From NCBI GenBank assembly GCA_958427975.1, contig CAUAEH010000030.1, forward strand, positions 1-23,214: a stretch of 23,214 nt of DNA, written 5' to 3'. The notes under the pieces are model-generated. The model did not search any database, was not told the DNA's origin, and saw nothing but the letters and a program-made list of their open reading frames with translations. Positions 1 through 7,801 of the stretch are shown here, piece by piece; the stretch's first letter is position 1, and each line of letters begins with the position of its first letter. A program made the position numbers and the translations under genes. The DNA is from an uncultured Collinsella sp. Lineage in GTDB: Bacteria > Actinomycetota > Coriobacteriia > Coriobacteriales > Coriobacteriaceae.

Positions 1-15
1 AGTTCCGCACGCAAA

Positions 16-43
16 GAAGGCCACTTAATGTGGCCTTCGTCTT
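16..43 (+). terminator. Probable terminator of an upstream transcript
   Basis: A 9-bp stem (16-24 GAAGGCCAC with 30-38 GTGGCCTTC, loop TTAAT) is followed by a short T-containing stretch GTCTTG. The T-tract is weak, so this is a moderate call. It would isolate the tRNA cluster from whatever lies upstream of the window. Confidence 0.5.
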
Positions 44-124
44 GCGCAGGACTGTCCGAGCAGCAAACCAAAACCATCTCGCCAGCCCAGCGACCACCCC
101 TCCCAAAGATTTTCAAAAAAGTTG

Positions 125-154
125 TTGACGCGCGCGTAACGACTCGTCTAATAT
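125..154 (+). promoter_or_regulatory. Promoter of the tRNA-Ile/Ala cluster
   Basis: A -35 box TTGACG (125-130) and a -10 box TAATAT (149-154) are separated by 18 bp. Transcription would start near 161, about 8 nt before the mature tRNA-Ile 5' end at 169. Both boxes are close to the sigma-A consensus. Confidence 0.75.
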
Positions 155-168
155 ATCCCTTGCGCGAT

Positions 169-245
169 GGACCTGTAGCTCAGTTGGTTAGAGCGTCCGG
201 CTGATAACCGGGAGGTCACAAGTTCGAATCTTGTCAGGTCCACCA
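169..245 (+). tRNA. tRNA-Ile (anticodon GAT)
   Basis: A 77-nt cloverleaf with 7-bp acceptor GGACCTG/CAGGTCC, anticodon loop CTGATAA (anticodon GAT, isoleucine), T-loop TTCGAAT and an encoded CCA at 243-245. It is identical over its full length to the copy at 393-469. It is the first gene downstream of the 125-154 promoter and is followed by a long stem-loop. Confidence 0.97.
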
Positions 246-256
246 CTTTCTTTCGC

Positions 257-301
257 AATAAACACCCCAGCGAGAGCCGAGTCGCCGCTGGGGTGTTTAT
301 T
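257..301. terminator. 16-bp stem-loop between tRNA-Ile and tRNA-Ala
   Basis: A 16-bp perfect stem (257-272 with 286-301) encloses a 13-nt loop. The 3' side continues TTTATTACTTTC, which is U-rich but not an unbroken U-run. It could be a terminator or attenuator for the first tRNA-Ile, or an RNase III-type processing hairpin in a polycistronic tRNA precursor. Only 11 nt separate it from tRNA-Ala, leaving little room for a separate promoter. Confidence 0.65.
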
Positions 302-312
302 ACTTTCTCCGT

Positions 313-388
313 GGGGGTTTAGCTCAGCTGGGAGAGCGCGGGCTTTGCAAGCCTGAGGTCAGGGGTTCGATCCCCCTAACCTCCACCA
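313..388 (+). tRNA. tRNA-Ala (anticodon TGC)
   Basis: A 76-nt cloverleaf. The acceptor GGGGGTT pairs with AACCTCC (one G-T pair), the anticodon loop is TTTGCAA (anticodon TGC, alanine), the T-arm is AGGGGTTCGATCCCC, and CCA is encoded at 386-388. Only 4 nt separate it from the following tRNA-Ile, so the two must be co-transcribed. Confidence 0.97.
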
Positions 389-392
389 TGAT

Positions 393-469
393 GGACCTGT
401 AGCTCAGTTGGTTAGAGCGTCCGGCTGATAACCGGGAGGTCACAAGTTCGAATCTTGTCAGGTCCACCA
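393..469 (+). tRNA. tRNA-Ile (anticodon GAT), second copy
   Basis: A 77-nt cloverleaf identical to the copy at 169-245, with anticodon GAT and an encoded CCA at 467-469. The identity, including the two bases just upstream of the acceptor, points to a recent duplication or to gene conversion. It is the last gene before a strong terminator. Confidence 0.97.
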
Positions 470-482
470 TCAAAACGTTAAG

Positions 483-514
483 AGCCCTGGGGTATTGCCT
501 CGGGGCTTTTTTCT
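483..514 (+). terminator. Rho-independent terminator of the tRNA cluster
   Basis: A 10-bp stem with two G-U pairs (483-492 with 498-507), loop TATTG, runs directly into TTTTTTCTT. This is a textbook intrinsic terminator closing the tRNA-Ala/tRNA-Ile transcript. Confidence 0.9.
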
Positions 515-566
515 TATCCAACAAAAGTAGTCAAAATAGCCCCGTCCCAAATTAACTGCTTTGATT

Positions 567-596
567 TTGTGTGCTGGGCGAAAGATTGGGTAGTAT
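567..596 (+). promoter_or_regulatory. Candidate promoter of the DUF151 gene
   Basis: TTGTGT (567-572) and TAGTAT (591-596) are spaced by 18 bp in the AT-rich gap between the tRNA terminator and the gene at 654. Matches to consensus are only partial, so this is tentative. Confidence 0.35.
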
Positions 597-653
597 AGCT
601 ATTCAATGCGGCGACCCTGCCGTGTGTTAACCGCTACGTACCGGAGGTGTTCC

Positions 654-1154
654 ATGGTTCGTGTCGACATAGAGACCATCGTCATGGCCGCCGGTCCCGT
701 GCCATCGCTTATCGTGCTTCGTGAGCGCTGCGGCAAGTCGGATTCGACAGCACCCTTGCGTTCGCTTTCCATTCAGACCGGCTCGTTTGAGGCCGCGGCC
801 ATTAGCCGCGGCATCGATAGCGGTCGCGCCGAGCGCCCGATAACGCATGACCTGCTGCTTGACACTGTCGATGCTCTGGGCGCCAAGCTCGAGCGCATCG
901 AGATCGTTCGTGCCGAGCCGCCGGTGTTCTATGCGACGGTTGTCGTGTTGGCCGATGGCAGCGAGCATAGGATCGATGCACGTCCGAGCGACGCCATCGC
1001 CCTTGCCGTACGCAGTAATGCCCCCATGTTCGTTGAAGACGACATCATGAATCGCTTGGGTACCGTCTCACCGCACGCCGAGGAAGTCGACGACGAGCAG
1101 GAGTTCGAGAAGTTCGACGAGTTCGTCCATACGCTCTCCCCCGATGATTTCTAA
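654..1154 (+). CDS. Bifunctional nuclease family protein (DUF151/BFN)
   Basis: A 166-aa protein matching the BFN/DUF151 family. It carries the family's core pattern of a strand (PVFYATVVVL) followed by a region ending IDARPSDAIALAVRSNAPMF, and an acidic tail (EEVDDEQEFEKFDEF). Family members have been described as DNase/RNase or stress-related proteins, and in bacteria usually sit beside housekeeping genes; the exact role here is unknown. The start at 654 is chosen because GGAGG (643-647) lies 6 nt upstream. An in-frame ATG at 606 would add 16 residues but has no visible ribosome-binding site. It likely begins an operon with the next two genes. The family assignment is firm; the biochemical activity is inferred from the family name only. 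Confidence 0.85.
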   Translation: MVRVDIETIVMAAGPVPSLIVLRERCGKSDSTAPLRSLSIQTGSFEAAAISRGIDSGRAERPITHDLLLDTVDALGAKLERIEIVRAEPPVFYATVVVLADGSEHRIDARPSDAIALAVRSNAPMFVEDDIMNRLGTVSPHAEEVDDEQEFEKFDEFVHTLSPDDF

Positions 1155-1184
1155 ATGTCTGGCACGCGAGCGGAGAGGTCGCTG

Positions 1185-1541
1185 ATGGGTACCCGCGTAT
1201 CAGCTGAAGCGGCCGCCATCGCGCGTGAAGCCCAGATGCGCTCGGAGGCATCCGAGGCGGCTCGCATCGCCTATGTGACGCAGGCCCGCACGCTTCGCGA
1301 GCGCCGCGGCTCCTATATCAAGATGGTTATCATCTCCGCCCTTGTCGCGGTAATCTGTTCTCGTCTTCGTGGTACAGTTGGTGCGCTTGGGTTTTCGATT
1401 TCAACAGGCTTGGTAATCTGGGGTGTGGTCGATGCAGTCATGCTGACCAACCAGATCAAGGTACTCGACAAGCGCGCGATGGATATGATGCGCGCCCGCG
1501 ACGCTGCCGCCAAGATCGCTGCCGAGGCACAAGAACTGTAA
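1185..1541 (+). CDS. Small membrane protein of unknown function
   Basis: 118 aa, not recognised. The N-terminal ~40 residues are Ala/Glu/Arg-rich and likely helical (SAEAAAIAREAQMRSEASEA). Two hydrophobic segments follow (about residues 46-59 MVIISALVAVICS and 66-86 ending GLVIWGVVDAVML), and a charged helical tail ends the protein (KVLDKRAMDMMRARDAAAKI). This suggests a two-pass membrane protein with cytoplasmic coiled ends. The start at 1185 has GGAGAGG (1172-1178) 6 nt upstream. An alternative ATG at 1155, touching the previous stop codon, would add 10 residues without a good ribosome-binding site. Position directly behind the DUF151 gene suggests co-expression. No function is proposed. 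Confidence 0.75.
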   Translation: MGTRVSAEAAAIAREAQMRSEASEAARIAYVTQARTLRERRGSYIKMVIISALVAVICSRLRGTVGALGFSISTGLVIWGVVDAVMLTNQIKVLDKRAMDMMRARDAAAKIAAEAQEL

Positions 1542-1571
1542 CGACGCCGGATTCGATGGGAAGGTCTAGAG

Positions 1572-2021
1572 ATGGCACAGGATATGCAGGACGCCGGTAA
1601 CGTCTCCGCCGAGCTCGACGCCATGGTGTGTGACCTGATTGGCGCGTTCTTGGACGACCTTGCCGCCGGCGAGAATCCGGGCGTAGTTGTGGCGATCGAG
1701 GACGCTGCTTCCAACCGCTATCTGGCCGCGCTCGACGAGGATGGCGAGGAGGCGTGCCTCGAGGCCGCCACCAACTTTATCTCCGAGCACAAGATGGGTC
1801 TTAAGGACGAGGGCCTGGGCCGCATCGCCCGCTATGCCATCGGCTACACCGGCTGTGTCGAGATTGACGGTGGCTATCACGACGCTCTGCTCGTGAGCTT
1901 CTTTGAGACGACGCTCGAGAGCGGCTTTTCGGCATATGTGCTGTATGAGGGCATGGGTGCCGGCGATGGTTTTATGTGGAGCGACCCTGAACCTGCAGGT
2001 GAGGAAACCCCTCTCATCTAA
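1572..2021 (+). CDS. Acidic conserved-looking protein of unknown function
   Basis: 149 aa, strongly acidic, no signal peptide or membrane segment, so probably cytoplasmic. GGGAAGG (1558-1564) lies 7 nt before the ATG. The sequence alternates predicted helix (SAELDAMVCDLIGAFLDDL) and strand (GVVVAIED, RYLAALDE, HDALLVSFFE, SAYVLYEGMG), suggesting a compact alpha/beta fold. Codon use matches neighbouring housekeeping genes, so it is a real gene. It is the third gene of a probable operon 30 nt behind its neighbour, with typA 117 nt downstream. I do not recognise the family. Confidence 0.75.
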   Translation: MAQDMQDAGNVSAELDAMVCDLIGAFLDDLAAGENPGVVVAIEDAASNRYLAALDEDGEEACLEAATNFISEHKMGLKDEGLGRIARYAIGYTGCVEIDGGYHDALLVSFFETTLESGFSAYVLYEGMGAGDGFMWSDPEPAGEETPLI

Positions 2022-2138
2022 AATCGCTAAAATAAACGAGTTTTCGGTAAAAGGCTCAATATTCCCGCCGAGCGTTGCATTGCTGGGTGGGTCGCATACG
2101 CGTGCCGTTTGTATATGGATAGAAGATAGGGGAACTAC

Positions 2139-3977
<1,839 letters not shown>

Positions 3978-3998
3978 GCGCTGGGGCTTATAACCGCC

Positions 3999-4043
3999 AA
4001 TAAGAAAGGGCGTCGACCGCAATGGTCGGCGCCCTTTCTTATT
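3999..4043. terminator. Bidirectional terminator between typA and the minus-strand genes
   Basis: A 20-bp stem (3999-4018 with 4024-4043, one G-U pair, loop GCAAT) is flanked by A-rich and T-rich arms (AATAAGAAA / TTTCTTATT). It therefore works as a terminator in both directions and serves the convergent typA (+) and bactofilin-like (-) genes. Confidence 0.9.
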
Positions 4044-4064
4044 GCACAGGGATTGAGTTGGTCT

Positions 4065-4106
4065 GCACCACCACAAAGGTGCCTGCCCCCCCCTTGCGGG
4101 GGGAGG
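4065..4106. repeat. G/C-homopolymer hairpin region
   Basis: Two small hairpins lie side by side: GCACC/GGTGC (4065-4069, 4078-4082), then a run of eight C (4086-4093) facing a run of six G (4098-4103) across the loop TTGC. There is no U-tract, so it is not a standard terminator. It lies just past the stop codon of the minus-strand gene ending at 4114. Confidence 0.5.
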
Positions 4107-4113
4107 TCGACGG

Positions 4114-5259
4114 CTAGGCGGAGGGAAGGCCCGGGGTGTTGGCGGCCTGCTGGGGCTTGAGGCGGGCGTTGCGCCAGATGATTTGGATAACGTAGCCGAG
4201 CATAAAGACAAAGGCCACGCCGCTGACGAAGTCGCCGATGAGGGGAAGTCCCGTGAGGGCACCTGCGGCGATACCGCCCACGGCGGCCATGGCGTAGCGG
4301 TTCTTGTTGTGTCCGACCATGCGGGCGATTGCGCAGCCCGCAAAAGCGGTGGAGACCAGCGCGACGCCGATCACGGCGCACAAGAGGGTTCCGGCAAGCG
4401 ACAGGCCGGCGATAGAGATAATCAGCAGCAGGATGGTGGGGACGACAGCAATCGTGCCCAGAAGACCGCTCACCCACAGGGGCGTGGGGCGCTGGCGGAG
4501 CATGCCGGCGGCGCTGGCGGTCGCACGCGGAAAGACGAGCTCGAGCAACAAGGCGATAAAGCAGGTCGACAGGGCAGCGGCCACGATGCCGTCGACGATA
4601 TCGTTAAGGGTGGAAGTATCTTCGTTCTCGGTGCGGTCGATCTTGAGCGCGCCGACCTCGGCTCCTGCGGCGCGCTCGGGGTCCTCGGAAACATGCGCGT
4701 TCACGGTGCCGGTAATGCGGGCATTCTTGCCCAAGACGAGTTTATCGGCCCAAACCTCGACATCGCCCTCGACGGTGCCGTCGATGGTCACGGTGTCGCC
4801 CGCGAGCACTGCCGACTTGGTAGAACCGTGCAGGGCAACTGTCTCGCCCATCGCGTAAAAACAGTTGGCGGTGCTACCGGTGTTGAGCACGACATGCTGA
4901 CCGGCTACCGTCACGCTGCCATCGATTGCGGTTTTGGAGATATCGATGGTGCGCGCCGCCAGGCGAACGGCTCCGCCTACGGTGCAGTCGCGAATCGACA
5001 AGCTCTCGCCTGCAGCGATAATATCGCGGCCGATGGAAGCGTCGTCTAGGTTAAGGCTTTGGCCGGCCCAGTACAGGTCGCCTTCGACGCCAGACGGATT
5101 TGAGTCAACTTCGGTTGCGAGCACGTTGCCCGCGGTGTCTGTGCCGGCGAACGACGTCGTGGGAAGTACGGTCAGCGCAAGCGCGATCAGTGCGAATAGA
5201 AGGGCGATGCGGCCACGCGTTTTACGGCGCTTGGTCGACGGTTCTAGGTTGCAAGGCAT
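4114..5259 (-). CDS. Exported bactofilin-like (polymer-forming) membrane protein
   Basis: 381 aa. A basic N-terminus (KRRKTRGR) and hydrophobic stretch (residues ~18-38) ending TTSFA-G look like a signal peptide. Residues ~55-195 form short repeats (DLYWAGQSLNL, RDIIAAGESLSI, SVTVAGQHVVLN, AVLAGDTVTIDG, GDVEVWADKLVLGK) typical of a bactofilin-type right-handed beta-solenoid. Four or five hydrophobic segments follow (about 223-242, 262-284, 286-306, 324-356). The layout implies an extracytoplasmic solenoid anchored in the membrane, unlike classical cytoplasmic bactofilins; a role in envelope organisation is inference. ATG 5259 is preferred because GAAGGA (5266-5271 on this strand) lies 6 nt upstream; an in-frame ATG at 5307 lacks a site. 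Its end shares the 3999-4043 terminator with typA. Confidence 0.8.
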   Translation of the reverse strand: MPCNLEPSTKRRKTRGRIALLFALIALALTVLPTTSFAGTDTAGNVLATEVDSNPSGVEGDLYWAGQSLNLDDASIGRDIIAAGESLSIRDCTVGGAVRLAARTIDISKTAIDGSVTVAGQHVVLNTGSTANCFYAMGETVALHGSTKSAVLAGDTVTIDGTVEGDVEVWADKLVLGKNARITGTVNAHVSEDPERAAGAEVGALKIDRTENEDTSTLNDIVDGIVAAALSTCFIALLLELVFPRATASAAGMLRQRPTPLWVSGLLGTIAVVPTILLLIISIAGLSLAGTLLCAVIGVALVSTAFAGCAIARMVGHNKNRYAMAAVGGIAAGALTGLPLIGDFVSGVAFVFMLGYVIQIIWRNARLKPQQAANTPGLPSA

Positions 5260-5365
5260 AGTGAATCCTTCGTTAGATACTCGGCATATATCTAACAGGG
5301 TACCCAACGTGCGCGCGCTCTAAAAGAACCTCTCGGTTGCATTTCGAAGGGTCGTGCCGTGCTGT

Positions 5366-6055
5366 CTACTTTTTGCGATGCAAAAAACGTGCGATGTCTT
5401 CCTCGGTGGGGCTTTTGATGTCAAAGCGCAGCGAGAGCCAGCGCAGACCCATGGTCACGGCAACGCATACGACCAGTGCGGCGACATTGCTGACCAAGCC
5501 ACTCATGACGAGGCTTACATAGCTTGCCGATCCGGCGATGGCCGCGATGGCATAAAAGTTAGTGCGTTGGAAAATGCCTGGGACCACGCCCATAAAGCCG
5601 TCGCGCAACATGCCGCCTCCCACCGCGGTGAAGAAGCCCATCATGATGCATACGGCCGGCGCAAAGCCATAAACCAGTGCTTTGTCCGCTCCGGTGGCGG
5701 CGTAGATGCCGACCGAGATGATGTCGAGCAATGGGATGAGTTTCTCGGGTTTATCGACGATTGCCGGGAAGATGTAGATGATGGCCGCCGTGGCGATGGA
5801 AAGCGGGAGTGCCATCGGCTGGTTGAGGATGTAGACGTTGCCCACTTGCAGCGTCATGTCGCGTAAAAGACCGCCGCCCAGACCGCAGACCACCGCGAGC
5901 GCGACCGCGCCCACCAGGTCGAGCTTGTGTTCGCGCGCAACCAGCACACCCGAGATCGATGCAGCGACAACGGCGAACATCTCGAGCCAAAAGGGGATAG
6001 CGACCATGGCATCCGAGGCATGTGAGGTAACGGTTATAGCGGCGACGACGGGCAA
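5366..6055 (-). CDS. TRIC/UPF0126 family membrane protein (putative cation channel)
   Basis: 230 aa from a TTG start. The family signature occurs twice, as expected for its internal duplication: AVVCGLGGGLLRDM in the first half and FFTAVGGGMLRDGF in the second. About seven hydrophobic segments cover the protein. Prokaryotic members of the trimeric intracellular cation channel family form monovalent cation pores; others are annotated only as UPF0126. The TTG at 6055 is favoured because AAAGGA (6063-6068 on this strand) lies 7 nt upstream; an internal ATG at 6007 has no such site. An open frame continues upstream to 6316 but runs through the inverted repeat at 6190-6267 and is unlikely to be coding. 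A short gap of 106 bp separates it from the next minus-strand gene, so co-transcription is possible. Confidence 0.82.
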   Translation of the reverse strand: MPVVAAITVTSHASDAMVAIPFWLEMFAVVAASISGVLVAREHKLDLVGAVALAVVCGLGGGLLRDMTLQVGNVYILNQPMALPLSIATAAIIYIFPAIVDKPEKLIPLLDIISVGIYAATGADKALVYGFAPAVCIMMGFFTAVGGGMLRDGFMGVVPGIFQRTNFYAIAAIAGSASYVSLVMSGLVSNVAALVVCVAVTMGLRWLSLRFDIKSPTEEDIARFLHRKK

Positions 6056-6189
6056 GATGGGGTCCTTTGAGTTGCGAGTTTGGACAATGCCCGTACATAG
6101 TACATGTTCGGCGCCGATTGCGACCCTATTGCTCGGCAAACGGTTGGGACTGGGCACGGGCGTGGCGCTGCTGGAATGCCAGGGATCCA

Positions 6190-6267
6190 AAACATGTACG
6201 TCACCCTCCAAAAACGACATTTTTTGACATCTTTGGAGGCTGACGTACATGTTTGGATTGAGCTCAC
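6190..6267 (+). repeat. Left 78-bp inverted repeat (itself a hairpin)
   Basis: Arms 6190-6212 and 6232-6254 are reverse complements at 22 of 23 positions, leaving a 19-nt loop that contains GACAT twice. A further 13 nt (GGATTGAGCTCAC, 6255-6267) is shared with the right copy. Each outer arm ends in the 14-mer TGACGTACATGTTT, read outwards or inwards. Confidence 0.93.
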
Positions 6268-6274
6268 AGCATGA

Positions 6275-6292
6275 GTGAGTTAATTTACTCAC
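6275..6292. promoter_or_regulatory. Candidate operator upstream of the nuclease gene
   Basis: GTGAGT-TAATTT-ACTCAC has perfect 6-bp inverted arms around a nearly symmetric AT-rich centre. A possible promoter, TTGAGC (6258-6263) plus 17 bp plus TAATTT (6281-6286), places the -10 box inside the palindrome. This is the geometry of a repressor site; the regulator is not visible. Confidence 0.45.
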
Positions 6293-6359
6293 ATTCGGTA
6301 TATTCCCCCACTTCAACGGACATAAGAGTTGGATACCGGCTCAGAGCGAGAGGCCCTCA

Positions 6360-7367
6360 ATGGATACTCCTGTTCTCATTTCGCATAAAACCGCATGGCT
6401 TGTCCATCATGCGCCCCAGAATTTGGTTCAGTCTCTTGCGCGGCACGACTACCAGATAGGCGTACGAGGCATCTCCACCCAGCAACGCGTTGCGCGCATA
6501 CGACAGGCCCTTACCGACTGCGGCATTCCGTCCGATATGCTCAAAACTATCGATATCTCGGTTGTATTCGAATTCGAGCGAATTCGCACCAAAGGCGTCA
6601 TTTGCCACATTCTTGGACAAAATCTTCCCTACGAGCATATTGACGAGTTGACGCCCGGAATCTTCATCACCGACGAAGCCTTCACCTTCGTGCTCGCTGC
6701 CGAGTGGATGGATAGGATCGAATATCTCGAATATGGCTATGAAGTTTGCGGCGATTATCGCATGAGGTTCAATCCCGCCGACCCTTATACCGAGCAACCA
6801 GCCACCACCTCCAAGGATGAAATAACCGAACTGCTCGATCGGCACCCCGGCAAACCCGGTGCCACACGTGCACGGCTCGCGCTCAGGCACATCTACGATC
6901 ACTCGGCCTCGCCTATGGAGACCGCTTCGGCAATCGCCCTCTCGCTCCCAACAAGCGAAGGCGGCGTTGGCATCCGAGGTATCGAACTCAACAAACCGCT
7001 CGAGATCCCTCAACGTCTCTGGCATTGCGCCAAAGCTCGAACACTCAAAATCGATGCGCTCGTTACCTACAAGCGCAGGGAGCTCGGTATCGAATATAAG
7101 GGCGGCTTTCACGATGAGTTCGAGCGCAAGGGGGCAGATGCGGAGCGAGAGGCCGTTCTCTCCCAAATGGGATATCGAATCGTTACGCTCACTTCGGCTC
7201 AGTTCGGTAGCCAGCTCGCCTTTCATCGCGCCATGAACAACATTCGCGAAGCACTCGGCATGCCTCGCTGTACCGACACCGGGTACCAGCGAGAGCAAAA
7301 CGAACTACGCAAGGCGCTTATCCGCAACTGGAAAGGCATGCGAGACGAAGAGGCACCTTCCGAATAG
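6360..7367 (+). CDS. DUF559/Vsr-like PD-(D/E)xK endonuclease-domain protein
   Basis: 335 aa. The C-terminal part carries a PD-(D/E)xK nuclease signature as in DUF559/Vsr-like domains: D232 in LKIDALV, then E245 and K247 in GIEYKGGFHDE, H251, and a closing AVLSQMGYRIVTLTSAQF. The middle has a linker (SPMETASAIALSLP, GGVGIRGIELNKPLEI) that I associate with actinobacterial DUF559 proteins, some of which carry an AbiEi-like N-terminal region. Residues 1-150 are not recognised. GAGAGG (6348-6353) lies 6 nt before the ATG. The catalytic residues look intact, so DNA cleavage is possible but not shown. It is alone between palindromic inverted repeats and its codon use differs from neighbours. Candidate roles are anti-phage nuclease, toxin-antitoxin component or selfish nuclease. 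Confidence 0.8.
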   Translation: MDTPVLISHKTAWLVHHAPQNLVQSLARHDYQIGVRGISTQQRVARIRQALTDCGIPSDMLKTIDISVVFEFERIRTKGVICHILGQNLPYEHIDELTPGIFITDEAFTFVLAAEWMDRIEYLEYGYEVCGDYRMRFNPADPYTEQPATTSKDEITELLDRHPGKPGATRARLALRHIYDHSASPMETASAIALSLPTSEGGVGIRGIELNKPLEIPQRLWHCAKARTLKIDALVTYKRRELGIEYKGGFHDEFERKGADAEREAVLSQMGYRIVTLTSAQFGSQLAFHRAMNNIREALGMPRCTDTGYQREQNELRKALIRNWKGMRDEEAPSE

Positions 7368-7377
7368 TGCCACTCCC

Positions 7378-7455
7378 GTGAGCTCAATCCAAACGTGTAC
7401 GTCAGTCTTCAAAGATGTCGAAAAATGTCGGTTTTGGAGGGTGACGTACATGTTT
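7378..7455 (-). repeat. Right 78-bp inverted repeat (itself a hairpin)
   Basis: The reverse complement of 7378-7455 aligns without gaps to 6190-6267 with five mismatches. The inner boundary is GTGAGCTCAATCC and the outer boundary is GTACATGTTT. It begins 10 nt after the nuclease stop codon and can fold into the same hairpin with a few extra mismatches. It has no U-tract, so it is not a standard terminator. Confidence 0.93.
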
Positions 7456-7489
7456 GGGGAAGCGTGGGATCGAGACGTATTTCGATAAC

Positions 7490-7516
7490 AAAAAAGCTCC
7501 CATTCCCGGGAGCTTT
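7490..7516 (-). terminator. Intrinsic terminator of tRNA-Ser(CGA)
   Basis: On the minus strand AAAGCTCCC (7516-7508) pairs with GGGAGCTTT (7501-7493), loop GGGAAT, followed by T residues down to 7490. It lies 11 nt past the CCA end of the tRNA. Confidence 0.9.
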
Positions 7517-7527
7517 CTCAACCAAAA

Positions 7528-7618
7528 TGGCGGAGGAGGAGGGATTCGAACCCTCGTGACCTTATACAGGCCAAACGGTTTTCGAGACCGCCGCATTCAA
7601 CCACTCTGCCACCCCTCC
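7528..7618 (-). tRNA. tRNA-Ser (anticodon CGA)
   Basis: A 91-nt class II tRNA with a long variable arm. The acceptor GGAGGGG pairs with CTCCTCC, the anticodon loop is CTCGAAA (anticodon CGA, serine UCG), the T-loop is TTCGAAT, the discriminator is G, and CCA is encoded at 7530-7528. It lies 48 nt behind tRNA-Ser(GGA). Confidence 0.96.
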
Positions 7619-7627
7619 GCGTGGGGT

Positions 7628-7658
7628 AAAAACAAAGCAGGCTCGAAGGCCTGCTTTG
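7628..7658 (-). terminator. Intrinsic terminator of tRNA-Ser(GGA)
   Basis: A 10-bp perfect stem (7649-7658 with 7633-7642, loop of 6 nt) is followed on the minus strand by TTTTT (7632-7628). It sits between the two tRNA-Ser genes, so the CGA gene depends on read-through or on a promoter I cannot see in the short spacer. Confidence 0.85.
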
Positions 7659-7666
7659 GAATTAAC

Positions 7667-7757
7667 TGGCGGAGAGTCAGGGATTTGAACCCTGGAGACG
7701 CTTTTGACGCCTACACGATTTCCAATCGTGCTCCTTCGGCCACTCGGACAACTCTCC
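7667..7757 (-). tRNA. tRNA-Ser (anticodon GGA)
   Basis: A 91-nt class II tRNA with a long variable arm. The acceptor GGAGAGT pairs with ACTCTCC, the anticodon loop is TTGGAAA (anticodon GGA, serine UCC/UCU), the T-loop is TTCAAAT, the discriminator is G, and CCA is encoded at 7669-7667. Confidence 0.96.
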
Positions 7758-7773
7758 GTTAAATGCGAAAGTC

Positions 7774-7801
7774 AGTATACACGAGGAATCGCAAAGTGCA
7801 A
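7774..7801 (-). promoter_or_regulatory. Promoter of the tRNA-Ser genes
   Basis: On the minus strand TTGCAC (7801-7796) and TATACT (7779-7774) are 16 bp apart, with the -10 box 16 nt before the tRNA-Ser(GGA) 5' end at 7757. The -10 box is a near-perfect match. Confidence 0.7.

Larger units (their letters stand above)
6190..7455 (+). mobile_element. Nuclease cassette bounded by 78-bp palindromic inverted repeats
   Basis: A 1266-bp unit in which one gene (6360-7367) lies between inverted repeats 6190-6267 and 7378-7455 that match at 73 of 78 positions. No transposase, integrase or resolvase is present inside. I see no target-site duplication at the outer ends. The cassette separates the TRIC gene from two tRNA-Ser genes. 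The interior gene uses AAA, ATA-type and other codons rare in the neighbouring genes, consistent with acquisition. Mobility is inference: it could be a non-autonomous element moved in trans, or a gene with symmetric regulatory hairpins. Confidence 0.6.

Noticed and set aside
324..524. Minus-strand frame over the tRNA-Ala/tRNA-Ile genes
   Set aside because: It covers tRNA genes in antisense and has no ribosome-binding site.
6092..6110. GTACATAGTACATGTTCG near the TRIC start as an extra cassette repeat
   Set aside because: It resembles one half-motif of the 78-bp repeat, but the match is short and may be chance.
6056..6316. Upstream extension of the TRIC-family gene
   Set aside because: It would translate the left 78-bp inverted repeat and a non-hydrophobic stretch foreign to the family. 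A TTG with AAAGGA 7 nt upstream at 6055 explains the start.
6170..7475. Target-site duplication around the nuclease cassette
   Set aside because: I compared the bases outside both 78-bp repeats and found no convincing direct repeat; a shared GGGATC lies at unequal distances and is likely chance.
7402..7596. Minus-strand frame across tRNA-Ser and its terminator
   Set aside because: It overlaps the tRNA-Ser(CGA) gene. Pro-rich peptides of this kind are a common artefact of translating tRNA-Ser sequences.
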